NCBI GenBank assembly: GCA_050186825.1
Contig: JBFWYD010000015.1
Span: 101,865 to 165,864 of the forward strand
Direction of reading: 5' to 3'
DNA: 64,000 nucleotides
DNA from: NORP233 sp050186825
Lineage (GTDB): Bacteria; Planctomycetota; J058
Part shown: positions 9,598 to 18,268 of the stretch, one piece after another
Layout of the letters: every line of letters starts with the position of its first letter
Numbering within the stretch: the stretch's first letter is position 1
Made by a program: the position numbers and the translations under genes
Notes under the pieces: model-generated
What the model was told of the DNA's origin: nothing
Databases searched by the model: none
Seen by the model: only the letters and a program-made list of their open reading frames with translations

Positions 9598-9919
9598 TCC
9601 GAGACGATGACCGAGGCCCAGGAGGGATTCAAGGCGGGGTACAGGCTGCGCGCGCGCCGGGCAGTGCGGCGCCCGTCGGCCGGCGTTGACCGGGGGCGGT
9701 CGACGGTCTCCGTCTCGCCGTCCCGGAACCTGGAGCGCGCCGCGCCACGAGTTGGAACGCGTCGGCAGCCAGGCGACCGCGGCCGGACGCTCGGGAGGGC
9801 GAGAACCGACCGGAGGGGTCGGAGGGACGGCTGACCCGGCGCTTAGTTCGCTGGCGCGTGCTTTGCCCAGGCTGCGGGCGAGGGCGCACCTCCGCGCCCA
9901 CTTCGCAGACGGAGCCTCC
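9598..9919. other. Divergent intergenic region
   Basis: This 322-bp gap separates two divergent start codons. I see no open frame with protein character. The one regulatory candidate is the sigma-54-like site at 9852-9866. A short imperfect dyad (GTTGACC and GGTCGAC around 9684-9704) is the only other symmetric feature I noticed. Confidence 0.5.
9852..9866 (+). promoter_or_regulatory. Candidate sigma-54 promoter (-24/-12)
   Basis: TGGCGCG, four bases, then TTGC matches the sigma-54 consensus TGGCACG-N4-TTGC with one mismatch in the -24 part and exact spacing. Transcription would begin near 9878, giving a leader of about 40 nt before ATG 9920. No activator site or enhancer was identified. Confidence 0.35.
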
Positions 9920-12900
9920 ATGAGCGCGCGCTCGATCTCGCTGGTCCTCCTGGCCCTGACGCTGGCGGCGGCCCAGCCCGCAGCAGCCCAGCCCGCAGGA
10001 GCACAGTCCACGGCGCCGGTCCCGATCCCGAACCCGCACCTCGGCGGCAACGGGCACGCGCAGACCTGGGACGGGCGCGTGTTCGTGGTCACGCGCGGCG
10101 GGCCCAACGGCGTGGCCTGGTACGCGCGCGTGTTCCGCCCCGAGGCGCTCCAGCGCGACGCCGCGGGCCGGCCGAGCTTCACCGACGCGGCCTTCTCGCC
10201 CTGGGTGACCCTCGAGGCCGACGGGACGCCGAACACCGGCATGACCGAGCACAACGCGGTCGCGCTCGTGCCCTTCCCGGGCCGCGCCCAGAACCCCTAC
10301 CCCTCGGACCGGGCGGGCAACGAGCAGGCGGGCGGCGCCTACCTCAGCTACGACTGCCTGCTCTACACGCAGTACTACCAGGCGAACAACGACCGCATGG
10401 GCCACCGCCGCGCGCGCCTGATCGTCGAGGCGCCGCGCACGCCCAACGCCGGGCTGGTCGGGGCCGAGATGCTCGAGCCCTTCCGCGAGCTGCGCAGCCA
10501 GGACAACCGCACCCTGCGCGGGATCGAGCCGACCGCGACCTTCGACGGGCACGTGCTGGTGTGGCAGGGGCACCCCGACAACGACGGCAAGATCGACGTG
10601 CTGATGTACTCGGTCAACCAGCAGCCGGGCGCCGTGACCGGCTGGACGCGGCCGCGCACGATCTCGGACCTCTACCACGTGGACCGCAACCTGAGCGTGG
10701 CCGGGATCCCGCTCCACGAGCGCTTCCCGCTGGCCAAGCAGCCGCTCCGAGACCAGGAGGGGCGCGTCTTCAACCGCGGCGAGCTCTACCGCGGCGCCTA
10801 CCCCTGGATCACGCGCGACGGGACCGAGCTCTTCCACACCTCGGTGCTCGCCGGGCGCGACGGGGTCGACCGCGCCCGCCGCGGCGGCTACTCGGTGATC
10901 GGGCGCTGGACCGGCTGGCAGCTGCGGCACATCGACGGGCCGATCAACCCCAACCGCGAGCAGACCGTCCGGCTGTTCTTCTCCTCCCCCGGCGCGACCC
11001 CGAGCTTCTGGCGCCCCTACCCCGAGGCCCGCGGGCTGCCGATCCCCTACACCCGGGGCCGCCCGGTGTTCCCGCTGTTCGGCTCGAACACCTCGGACTA
11101 CGCCGAGGTCTCCTTCGAGGACCAGCAGGACGGCGACTACGTGTGCCTGCTCCACCTGAACGAGCTGATCCGGCGCGACTTCACCCTCGACATCACCCGC
11201 ACCCCCGACACCTCGGGCAACACCAACCTCGGCACGCTCGAGGGCGCGAAGTTCCCCCAGGAGTACGCCCGCCTCGAGGAGAACCACGGGATCTCCGGTC
11301 AGGGCCTCTACTTCGACGACGACGCGGGCGTGCGCGTGCGCAGCAGCCAGAGCCTGCACGCGCTGACCGACGTCTCGGTCGAGCTGTGGGTCAAGCGGCT
11401 CGTCGACCTGAGCCAGGACGCCGAGAACCGCTACCGCTACCTGGTCAACCTCCCGGGCAGCTTCGACCTGATCCTCGAGGAGGACGGGCGGGTCCAGGCC
11501 ACGGTGTGCGTCAACGGCCAGCCGCGCCGCTCGGGCGCGGTCGGCGCCCCGCTGCCGCTGAACCAGTGGACCCACGTGGCCTTCAGCTACTGGAACGGCA
11601 ACGGCGACCTCTCGGTGTGGATCAACGGGCAGCGCGTGAGCAGTCAGCTGTTCGGGCCCGGCGCCCTGTCGCGCGGCAACTCCGACCTCCTGCTCGGCCC
11701 GGCCCGCCAGCGGCCGCGCGCGCCCTTCGTCCCCGCCGGCCAGGCCGTGCTCCTCCTCGACGAGCTCAAGGTCTCGCGCGTGCCGCGCAGCCCCGACGAG
11801 CTCGCCGTCTCCGCCTTCCTGCCAGAGTCCCGGGCGAGCTTCCCCGGCCGGCTCCCCGCGGGCGCGCTGCCGCTCGGCCTCGCGCCGGCGCAGCTCCGCC
11901 TGCCGCGCGACCTGACCCCCGAGCGCGCCGAGCTGGGCCAGCTCCTGTTCTTCGACCCCCGCCTCTCGGGCCCGCAGACGATCTCCTGCGCGAGCTGCCA
12001 CCAGCCCAGCCGCGCCTTCAGCGACGGGCGCGCCGTGAGCGCCGGGCTGAACGGGCCGCTGAAGCGCAACACGCCGACCGTGCTCAACCGCGCGCTCTCG
12101 ACGACGCAGTTCTGGGACGGCCGCGCCGCGAGCCTCGAGGACCAGGCCGCGATCCCGATCCAGAACCACGACGAGATGGACCTCCCGCTGGCCCAGGCCG
12201 TGGCGCGGCTCCAGCAGGTGCCCGACTACGTGCGCCGCTTCCAGCGCGCCTACGGCGGCGCGCCCAGCGAGGGGCTGCTCGTGCAGGCGCTGGCCGACTA
12301 CCAGCGCTCGCTGCTCTCGGGCGGCTCCCGCGTGGACCGCTTCGAGGCCGGCCAGGGCGGCCTCGACCCGGCGGAGCAGCGCGGCTGGCTCCTGTTCCGC
12401 ACCAAGGCCCGCTGCACCGCCTGCCACTCGGGCTCGAACTACACCGACGAGGCCTTCCACGACGACGGGATGTTCGCGCCGCGGCGCGACAACGGCCGCT
12501 CGGACATCACCGGGCGCCCGCACGACCAGGGCCGCTTCAAGACGCCCACCCTGCGCGACGTGGCCCGCACGGGCCCCTACTTCCACGACGGCAGCGTGCA
12601 GACCCTCGAGGAGGTCGTGGACCTCTACGACCGCGGCGGCCGCACCCAGGAGCGCGACTCCGAGCTCCGGCCGCTCGGGCTCTCGGCCCAGGAGAAGCAG
12701 GACCTGGTCTCCTTCCTGCGCGCGCTGGACGGCGACTGGCGCCACGGCGCGCCCGGCGCGCTCCCGCCCGACGGCGCGGGCAACGCCCCCGTCGTGGGCG
12801 GCACCGGCTTCGGCGGCGCGCCCCCGCCCCCGCCGCCCACCCCGACCCCGACCCCGACCCCGACGCCCACGCCCACGCCCACGCCCGGGACGAACCCGGC

Positions 12901-13528
12901 CGCCCAGGCCGCCTTCGTGCGCGCCCTCTGGCGCGACCTGCTGGGTCGGGCCCCCGGCGCGAGCGAGGAGAGCGCCGCGCTCGGGCGCCTGGCCCAGGAC
13001 GGCGGGCGCCGCGACGGCCTGGTCGACTCGGTGCTCATGAGCGACGAGGCCCTCGGGCGGCGGGTGGACGCGGCCTATCAGGGCTACCTGCGCCGCCCCG
13101 CGGACCCCAGCGGCCGCGCCGGCTACATCACCTGGCTGCGCGGCGGCCAGAGCGACGCCGAGCTGGCCGTGGTCTTCGTCAGCTCCGGCGAGTACCGGGC
13201 CGCGCACCCGCCGCGCGAGCCCTGGATCCAGCAGCTCTACCTGGACCTGCTCGGCCGCGCCGGCGAGCCGGCCGGCGTCGCCAGCCACGTGGACGGCCTG
13301 CGCGCGGGCGGCGACGACTACGTGCGCGAGGCGCGCGGCTTCACCGCCTCGGGCGAGTTCAAGGCCAAGGGCGTCGCCGCCGCCTTCCAGGACCTGCTCG
13401 GCCGCGCGCCGACCGCCGCCGAGCGCGACGCCGAGGTCCGCCGCCTCGACCAGGGCTCGACCCTCGAGCGCCTGCGCCGCGGGCTCCTGCTCGGCGACGA
13501 GTACTACGCGCGGGCCCAGACGCCTTGA
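9920..13528 (+). CDS. Secreted LamG / di-heme cytochrome c peroxidase (MauG family) / DUF4214 fusion
   Basis: A 1202-residue exported protein. A cleavable signal peptide (MSARSISLVLLALTLAAA) starts at ATG 9920, preceded by GGAG. The N-terminal about 450 residues are unrecognised. A concanavalin/LamG-like beta-sandwich follows (about 470-625, with VELWVK and QWTHVAFSYW). A MauG/bacterial di-heme peroxidase domain (about 635-960) has two c-heme sites, C690-A-S-C693-H694 and C832-T-A-C835-H836. A Pro-Thr linker (about 970-992) leads to about 200 residues of DUF4214 repeats containing LLGRAP-type motifs. The heme part should act in the periplasm on peroxide or by oxidising a partner protein, and needs cytochrome c maturation such as the ResB/CcsA pair at 34-38 kb. 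LamG and DUF4214 suggest binding of a polymer or surface. The three-part fusion is unusual. Confidence 0.87.
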   Translation: MSARSISLVLLALTLAAAQPAAAQPAGAQSTAPVPIPNPHLGGNGHAQTWDGRVFVVTRGGPNGVAWYARVFRPEALQRDAAGRPSFTDAAFSPWVTLEADGTPNTGMTEHNAVALVPFPGRAQNPYPSDRAGNEQAGGAYLSYDCLLYTQYYQANNDRMGHRRARLIVEAPRTPNAGLVGAEMLEPFRELRSQDNRTLRGIEPTATFDGHVLVWQGHPDNDGKIDVLMYSVNQQPGAVTGWTRPRTISDLYHVDRNLSVAGIPLHERFPLAKQPLRDQEGRVFNRGELYRGAYPWITRDGTELFHTSVLAGRDGVDRARRGGYSVIGRWTGWQLRHIDGPINPNREQTVRLFFSSPGATPSFWRPYPEARGLPIPYTRGRPVFPLFGSNTSDYAEVSFEDQQDGDYVCLLHLNELIRRDFTLDITRTPDTSGNTNLGTLEGAKFPQEYARLEENHGISGQGLYFDDDAGVRVRSSQSLHALTDVSVELWVKRLVDLSQDAENRYRYLVNLPGSFDLILEEDGRVQATVCVNGQPRRSGAVGAPLPLNQWTHVAFSYWNGNGDLSVWINGQRVSSQLFGPGALSRGNSDLLLGPARQRPRAPFVPAGQAVLLLDELKVSRVPRSPDELAVSAFLPESRASFPGRLPAGALPLGLAPAQLRLPRDLTPERAELGQLLFFDPRLSGPQTISCASCHQPSRAFSDGRAVSAGLNGPLKRNTPTVLNRALSTTQFWDGRAASLEDQAAIPIQNHDEMDLPLAQAVARLQQVPDYVRRFQRAYGGAPSEGLLVQALADYQRSLLSGGSRVDRFEAGQGGLDPAEQRGWLLFRTKARCTACHSGSNYTDEAFHDDGMFAPRRDNGRSDITGRPHDQGRFKTPTLRDVARTGPYFHDGSVQTLEEVVDLYDRGGRTQERDSELRPLGLSAQEKQDLVSFLRALDGDWRHGAPGALPPDGAGNAPVVGGTGFGGAPPPPPPTPTPTPTPTPTPTPTPGTNPAAQAAFVRALWRDLLGRAPGASEESAALGRLAQDGGRRDGLVDSVLMSDEALGRRVDAAYQGYLRRPADPSGRAGYITWLRGGQSDAELAVVFVSSGEYRAAHPPREPWIQQLYLDLLGRAGEPAGVASHVDGLRAGGDDYVREARGFTASGEFKAKGVAAAFQDLLGRAPTAAERDAEVRRLDQGSTLERLRRGLLLGDEYYARAQTP

Positions 13529-13535
13529 GCTCACT

Positions 13536-13614
13536 CCGCGACCCGGATCGGTCGCGGCTCGCGCGGGGCGGGGTGAGGGAGACCTCACCTCGCTCCGCGC
13601 GGCCGTCGGGCCGC
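13536..13614 (+). terminator. Three successive hairpins after the peroxidase gene
   Basis: Eight bases after the stop codon comes an 8-bp perfect stem (CCGCGACC/GGTCGCGG, 13536-13557). It is followed by a 7-bp stem with a GAGA tetraloop (GGTGAGG/CCTCACC, 13572-13589) and a 6-bp stem (GCGGCC/GGCCGC, 13599-13614). No T tract is present, so termination is an inference from position and stacking of hairpins. Confidence 0.45.
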
Positions 13615-13620
13615 AGGCAT

Positions 13621-13686
13621 GACCTGGCTCGCGACCGTGAGGACGCTCTAGCCCGGCCCTCGAGATTCGGCCAAGCGAGCCAGGTC
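13621..13686. repeat. 66-bp unit bounded by a perfect 12-bp inverted repeat
   Basis: GACCTGGCTCGC (13621-13632) is exactly inverted at 13675-13686, with 42 bp between. It could be a large RNA hairpin, a protein-binding dyad, or the ends of a tiny element next to the larger repeat that follows. Confidence 0.45.
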
Positions 13687-13715
13687 GGGTGCCGAGGACG
13701 CGCTCTGACAGCGCT

Positions 13716-13866
13716 ACCCGGTTGACTGGATCGGGACCCTGGTGCTCGTGCTCGTCGTCGTGATCGGCCTCGTGGTCGGAGTCGTAGTCGCGATCAGGTC
13801 CACGCTCACGTCGACGATCACGATCACGAGCACGAGCACGGAAGCCGCTGCATCAAGTCGAGCGGT
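13716..13866 (-). repeat. MITE-like near-palindromic repeat, copy 1
   Basis: Read on the minus strand this copy matches the plus strand of the element at 57.97-58.19 kb over most of its length. The body is a near palindrome: one arm is GTGCTCGTG/ATCGTG units and the other is their inverse, around a centre reading GTCGACGTGAGCGTGG. The ends form an imperfect inverted repeat (CCCGGTTGACTGGAT at one end, CGCTCGACTTGAT inverted at the other). It fills the gap between two convergent genes. Short hydrophobic open frames inside it reflect the GTG/ATC composition. Confidence 0.65.
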
Positions 13867-13880
13867 TGCCGCTGTGCGGC

Positions 13881-15425
13881 CTACGCGCGCCGCCAGCCGA
13901 GGAAGCTCAGCAGGCGCGAGCTGCCGCCGCGGTCGGTGACCTTGGGCAGGACCTCGTCGATCGTCTTGAGGATCGTGGGCAGGTCCGGGCGCTTGGCCGG
14001 GTCCTTCGCCAGCAGCCGATCGACCAGGTCGAGCATCTCGCGCGGCTGGGCGCGCAGGCTCGGGTCCGCCTTCGTGAGCGGGAGCGGGTCCTCGATCATG
14101 TGGCAGGTGATGAACCCGCCGCTGGTCTCCGAGTGGAAGGGGAGCCGCCCCGCGAGGGTGTGGTAGAGCACCACGCCCATGGAGTAGAGGTCGCTCATGG
14201 GCGTCAGGGTCTCGCCGGCGGCCTGCTCGGGCGACATGTACTCCGGCGTCCCGCTGACGCCGCCCTCGACGGTGTGGAAGATCTTGCGCTCGAAGCCGTC
14301 GATGTCCTTGATGATCGCGATCCCGAAGTCCATCAGGCGCGCGTGCTGGTACTCGGCGTCCACGAGCACGTTCGAGGGCTTCACGTCGCGGTGGATTACG
14401 CCGCAGTCGTGCGCGGCGCCCAGGGTCTCGAACACCTGGCGCGAGAGCGTGAGCGCGGTCCGCGGCGGGAGCTTCTTCATCTCCTCGAGGACCTTGCTCA
14501 GGTCGTCGCCGTCGAAGAACTCCATGGCCAGGTAGTGGTAGCCGGTCTCGGTCTGGCCGGCGTCGTAGACGTCGAGCGCGCCCGGGTGGCTGAAGAAGCT
14601 GTTGGCCAGGATCTCGCGCTTGAAGCGGCCCTGCGCGTCGCTGCCGGCGTCGCGCGGCAGGAGCTTGAGCGCGATCGGCTTCTTGGGGTCGCTCTGGCTG
14701 TCGCAGAGGTAGACCGTGCCCATGGCCCCGGCGCCGATCCGCCCCAGGATTCGGTAGGGGCCGAGCATCTTCCCGGTGCGCGGGTCGGACATGTCGACGC
14801 GGTCGGGGATGCGGAAGGCCGGCCCCGGCAGCTCGCCGTCGGCGTCGGAGAGGGTGCCCTGAACGATCCGGGCCGCCTCCTCGTGGGCGGTCGACTTGGG
14901 GAGCGGCGCCTTGATCACGCCCGAGCCGAGCACGTTCAGGTGCGGCAGCGGGCCGCTCTGCCCGGGCGCGGTGGGGAGCCGGGCCGCGACCTGGTTCGTC
15001 ATGAGGTGCGCCTGGACCTGGTTCGCCATGTCGCGGTCGAAGGCCAGGCGCGCCTGGAAGCGCAGCTGCTGCTCGCGCTCGGGCGGGAGCAGCTTGCGGG
15101 CGCGGACCACGTCGCCCATGACGTTCATGTCGGTGTCGCCGAGCTGCTGGAGCAGCTGGGTGAGCGCGGCGGCCGGGACGCCGCTCTGGGTCAGGATGTG
15201 CCCGTAGATCGCGACCGCGCGCTCGCGCTTGTGGGCCTCGACGCGGGTGTAGACCCAGCTCGCCTGCTCGCGGGTCAGCATCCGCCCGTCGACCATGCAC
15301 GAGAGCAGGGTCCGCTGGCCCGGGTCGTTCTTGAGCTGCTCGAGGACCGCCATCAGCACGTCCCGTCGCTCGGGGAGCTGCTGATAGAGGAAGCGCGCGG
15401 CCATCAGGTCTTCGAAGCGGATCAC
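13881..15425 (-). CDS. Ser/Thr protein kinase with N-terminal helical domain
   Basis: A 514-residue soluble Hanks-type kinase with no transmembrane segment. The N-terminal about 215 residues are mostly helical and include an LYQQL...LLSCMVDGRML segment resembling modules in neighbouring kinases. The kinase domain (about 220-500) has the glycine loop GAGAMG, Lys254, HRDVKPSN with Asp347, DFG at 366-368 and SPEQ in place of APE. I chose GTG 15423-15425 (VIRFEDLMAARF) because the sequence turns protein-like there; a GTG 13 codons upstream (15464) is possible. It ends 15 bp from the MITE-like element and lies downstream of the sigma-factor operon on the same strand, from which it is 65 bp away; co-regulation is possible but not shown. 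Confidence 0.88.
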   Translation of the reverse strand: MIRFEDLMAARFLYQQLPERRDVLMAVLEQLKNDPGQRTLLSCMVDGRMLTREQASWVYTRVEAHKRERAVAIYGHILTQSGVPAAALTQLLQQLGDTDMNVMGDVVRARKLLPPEREQQLRFQARLAFDRDMANQVQAHLMTNQVAARLPTAPGQSGPLPHLNVLGSGVIKAPLPKSTAHEEAARIVQGTLSDADGELPGPAFRIPDRVDMSDPRTGKMLGPYRILGRIGAGAMGTVYLCDSQSDPKKPIALKLLPRDAGSDAQGRFKREILANSFFSHPGALDVYDAGQTETGYHYLAMEFFDGDDLSKVLEEMKKLPPRTALTLSRQVFETLGAAHDCGVIHRDVKPSNVLVDAEYQHARLMDFGIAIIKDIDGFERKIFHTVEGGVSGTPEYMSPEQAAGETLTPMSDLYSMGVVLYHTLAGRLPFHSETSGGFITCHMIEDPLPLTKADPSLRAQPREMLDLVDRLLAKDPAKRPDLPTILKTIDEVLPKVTDRGGSSRLLSFLGWRRA

Positions 15426-15490
15426 GCGCTCGCAGTATGCCCCAAGCGCGGGTCCCGCTGCCACCGGGCGCCCTCGGCGGGGTCTTGGAC

Positions 15491-16018
15491 CTAGGGCTGG
15501 AGCTGCGCCGTGACCAGGAGCAGCATGTCCCCGTCGGGGTAGACGCCCTCGATTCGCACCAGGAAGTGCTGCCCGGAGGGGGACTTCACCTTGAGGTCCA
15601 GGACCTTGACCGGGGCCTTCTGGTCGGGCTCCTGGCTGGGGCGGGTGATCGAGAGGTCCAGGGTCAGCCGGCCTTCGGCGTCTTTGGACCAGCTCACGCT
15701 GGCCTGGTAGTGCAGCGGGAGCCGGCGGAAGTTCACCGGCTGCTGGCCCTTGGCCTCCTGAATCTCGGCGTCGAGCCCGCGGTAGAAGTCGTAGCCGAGG
15801 GGGGTCAGGAGCGCCGAGTAGGCCCTGATGTTCGGGTTGAGCGAGGGCTTCTCGCCCTTGAGCTTGCCGGAAGCCTTGATCGAGACGATTCGCATCCCCA
15901 GGCGTTCGGGGCCCGGCTCGCCCTCCGGGGTCTCCTGGGCCCCCGCCAGCCGCGCGAGCCCCAGCGAGAGGGCGGCGACCAGGAAGAGCGCGGAGCGTCG
16001 ATCGCCGGGGCGGGGCAC
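15491..16018 (-). CDS. Secreted protein of unknown function in ECF sigma operon
   Basis: A 175-residue protein with an N-terminal signal peptide (hydrophobic LFLVAALSLGLARLAGA, then AQE). The mature part is beta-rich and contains GMRIVSIKAS, a SLNPNIRAYSALLTPLGYDFYRGL-like central segment, and a C-terminal HFLVRIEGVYPDGD strand pair. The middle resembles small secreted proteins found beside sigma/anti-sigma pairs in planctomycetes and myxobacteria, but no function is known to me. The start at GTG 16016-16018 is supported by GGAGGATTC immediately upstream. It is the last gene of a minus-strand run: sigma factor, putative anti-sigma, this protein. Confidence 0.72.
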   Translation of the reverse strand: MPRPGDRRSALFLVAALSLGLARLAGAQETPEGEPGPERLGMRIVSIKASGKLKGEKPSLNPNIRAYSALLTPLGYDFYRGLDAEIQEAKGQQPVNFRRLPLHYQASVSWSKDAEGRLTLDLSITRPSQEPDQKAPVKVLDLKVKSPSGQHFLVRIEGVYPDGDMLLLVTAQLQP

Positions 16019-16092
16019 GAATCCTCCAGGTGCACGGGACGCGACACCGAGACTATAGCGGCCCGCGGGCGTGGCGGGCAGCCGAGGACGCC

Positions 16093-16695
16093 TCAGTGCG
16101 GGTCGGGTGCCTTCTCGCGCACGCTCACGATCAGGAGCGCGTCCTCCCGGGTCTCGGTCCGGGCCTCGAAGCCCTGGCCGGCCTCGACGCGCACGACCAC
16201 GGCGGCCGGCGGGTTGAGCTCGACCGGCTCCTCAGGGGCCGCGCTCAGGGGCACCTGGGGGCTGTGGAGCTCGGGGAGCGGCCGGGGGCTGCCCCCGGGG
16301 GTCATGGTGTTCTCGAGCGGAGCGTGCTCCGACTTGCCCGGGCCCAGCACCGCCAGCGCCAGAGCGGCCGCGAACAGGAGCGCCGCAGCCAACAACAAGG
16401 TCCCGCCCCAGTTCGGGGGCGCGGCGGGCAGCGCGGGCGGGGTGACCACCAGCCGGTCCTCGGCGCCGGCCTCGAGCTCCCGCTGCAGCGCCCGGTCGAC
16501 CCGGACCCAGGCCTCGTCGCCGGGGAGCTCGGGGTCGTAGGCCTCGGCCAGGGGGTCGACCTCGCGCTCGGCCTGGGCCAGGAGCTCGCGGCCGCGCTCG
16601 GTCTCGATGAAGGCCATGAGCTCCTCGCTCTCGGCCTCGGTGAGGTCGGTCTCGCGCTCCCCCGCGAGGATCGCCTCCAGCTCCTGCTCGGTCAT
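16093..16695 (-). CDS. Putative membrane-bound anti-sigma factor
   Basis: A 200-residue protein with an acidic, helical cytoplasmic N-terminus (about 1-95), one transmembrane helix (about 97-118) and a Pro/Glu-rich outer segment ending in a small beta-like stretch (VVVRVEAGQGFEARTET). No HxxxCxxC zinc motif is visible, so it is not a classic ZAS-type anti-sigma. The call rests on topology and on its place directly after an ECF sigma gene on the same strand. The ATG at 16693-16695 has AAGGGC six bases upstream. It would hold the sigma factor at the membrane until a signal is received. Confidence 0.65.
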   Translation of the reverse strand: MTEQELEAILAGERETDLTEAESEELMAFIETERGRELLAQAEREVDPLAEAYDPELPGDEAWVRVDRALQRELEAGAEDRLVVTPPALPAAPPNWGGTLLLAAALLFAAALALAVLGPGKSEHAPLENTMTPGGSPRPLPELHSPQVPLSAAPEEPVELNPPAAVVVRVEAGQGFEARTETREDALLIVSVREKAPDPH

Positions 16696-16825
16696 GTCGC
16701 CCTTCTTCGCGGGCCCTGCCCCTGCTCTTCGCGTGCCCCGCCGCGCCCTCCGGCCCGGTTCGGCCCCTGGACGCTCGGCCCGGTCGGAAATTCGGAGCTC
16801 ATTGGAATGGCCATCGCGCGCCAGC

Positions 16826-17455
16826 TCACTGGGGGGCGAACTCCGCCAGCAGGCTCTGGAGGTTCTTGCGCGCGTAGAACAGCCGGCTCATGACCGTGCC
16901 GATCGAGATCTCGAGCGTGGACGCGATCTCCTTGTAGCTCATGCCCTTGACCGTATAGAGCACGAACACCGTGCGGTGCTTCTCGCTCAGCTGGCCGAGC
17001 GCCTCCTCCAGCTTCTCGCGCAGCTCCTCGGCCTGGGCCTTCTCGACCGGCGCCGCGCCGGCCTTGGTCCCGGGGACGGCGCCCTCCTCGAGCGGATCGG
17101 CCCGGCGCACCTTCTGGCGCCGGCCCATGTCGATCGCCCGGTGGGTGGCGATCTGGCACAGCCAGGTGCCGATCGAGGAGCGCCCCTCGAAGCGCTCCAG
17201 CGAGCGGTGCGCCTTGACGAAGGTGTCCTGGACCACGTCCAGGGCGTCCTCCTGGTTGCGGGTCATCCCGACCGCGACCCGGTAGACCTTGTGGCGGTGC
17301 CGCTCGTAGAGCTCCTGGAAGGCGTCCCGGTCGCCCCCCTTGGCCCGGCGCACCAGCTCCATGTCGTAGGCCCGCTCCTCCGGATCTAGGGCGTAGGAGC
17401 CAGCGCTGGGCTGGCCGGTCTCGCTCGCGTCGGGGTGGTTCGGGGCGGGCGCCAT
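16826..17455 (-). CDS. ECF-type RNA polymerase sigma factor
   Basis: A 209-residue sigma-70 family protein of the extracytoplasmic-function class. Region 2 (about 35-110) contains ELYERHRHKVYRVA and DVVQDTFVKAHRSLERFEGRSS; region 4 (about 150-205) contains the helix-turn-helix MSYKEIASTLEISIGTVMSRLFYARKNL-type sequence that recognises the -35 element. Sigma regions 1 and 3 are lacking, as expected for the class. It begins at ATG 17453-17455 and is followed on the same strand by the putative anti-sigma and a secreted protein. The upstream gap is shared with a divergent gene. Confidence 0.93.
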   Translation of the reverse strand: MAPAPNHPDASETGQPSAGSYALDPEERAYDMELVRRAKGGDRDAFQELYERHRHKVYRVAVGMTRNQEDALDVVQDTFVKAHRSLERFEGRSSIGTWLCQIATHRAIDMGRRQKVRRADPLEEGAVPGTKAGAAPVEKAQAEELREKLEEALGQLSEKHRTVFVLYTVKGMSYKEIASTLEISIGTVMSRLFYARKNLQSLLAEFAPQ

Positions 17456-17539
17456 GAGCTCGCTCGGGGGGGAGGGGAGCGGGATTGTAGCCCTTCTCCA
17501 GGACCTGCACCCCTGGCCGGCCTGCGCGGCCGGAGGCGG

Positions 17540-17569
17540 TTGACTCGGGAGGCGCGAGGTCCCTAGAAT
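17540..17569 (+). promoter_or_regulatory. Sigma-70-type promoter
   Basis: TTGACT (17540-17545), an 18-bp spacer, then TAGAAT (17564-17569) resemble -35 and -10 boxes. TAGAAT stands out against the GC-rich background. It points at the gene beginning 17637. Confidence 0.6.
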
Positions 17570-17636
17570 ACGCCCCCTAAGTCCCTACGCCGCAGCGCGA
17601 GCGGCGCGACCCAGGGGAATGACCCAGGAGACGTCC

Positions 17637-18263
17637 ATGACCCGTCCTCGCAACCTCGCTGGGCGCCTCACCCGCTGTGGCCTCGGCGTCTCCGCGCTCG
17701 CCCTGCTCCTGCTCGCGGCCCGCCCGGCCGAGGCGCTCTACCTGTTCTACATGCGCCACGACCTGCACCACCTGATCAGCAAGGAGCCCGCCAAGATCGT
17801 GGGCAAGCAGATCACGGTCACCGACGAGCTGGGCGTGCTCTGGCCCGAGATCCAGCAGCGCAAGGACCAGCTCAAGGGCCAGAAGTACGTGCTCTTCGAC
17901 ACGACCTACTTCCGCTGCGCCGTGCCCACCGACAAGATGGGCACCCACCTCGAGGGCATCGTGGCCGACGCCAAGAAGGGCTACGAGGAGGTGACCAAGC
18001 AGATCGAGGAGGTCAACGAGAAGGTGCGCACCCGCGAGCTGAGCCGCGAGCAGGCCGCGCAGGAGAAGCGCAAGCTCTACTGGGAGCTCTACCGGATCCA
18101 CGAGAACCAGCCGATCCTGACCATCTACGGGACGGTCGAGCGGGGCGACTTCTGGGGCGACGTGGTCGGCAAGAGCGACGGCGTGGGCACCGAGGTGGTC
18201 ACGATCCTGGTCGACAAGATCGAGAAGCCCCGCAAGCGCTGGTACAAGAGCCTCGACGAGTAG
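17637..18263 (+). CDS. Exported protein of unknown function
   Basis: A 208-residue protein with a Sec-type signal peptide (basic RLTRCG, hydrophobic VSALALLLLAA, cleavage near AEA-L). The mature part is charged: YMRHDLHHLISKEP, then KIVGKQITVTDELGVLW, a Lys/Glu-rich helix (about 130-170) and the strand QPILTIYGTVERGDFW. It resembles small periplasmic proteins with a nucleic-acid-binding-like beta barrel, but I cannot name a family. I prefer ATG 17637 over ATG 17619 because GGAG lies seven bases upstream of it. It has its own promoter and a hairpin after the stop, so it looks monocistronic. Confidence 0.75.
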   Translation: MTRPRNLAGRLTRCGLGVSALALLLLAARPAEALYLFYMRHDLHHLISKEPAKIVGKQITVTDELGVLWPEIQQRKDQLKGQKYVLFDTTYFRCAVPTDKMGTHLEGIVADAKKGYEEVTKQIEEVNEKVRTRELSREQAAQEKRKLYWELYRIHENQPILTIYGTVERGDFWGDVVGKSDGVGTEVVTILVDKIEKPRKRWYKSLDE

Positions 18264-18268
18264 CTCGC

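Noticed and set aside
9629..13588. A 1319-codon open frame antisense to the peroxidase fusion
   Set aside because: It is a composition shadow; the plus strand has a signal peptide and two CxxCH heme sites.
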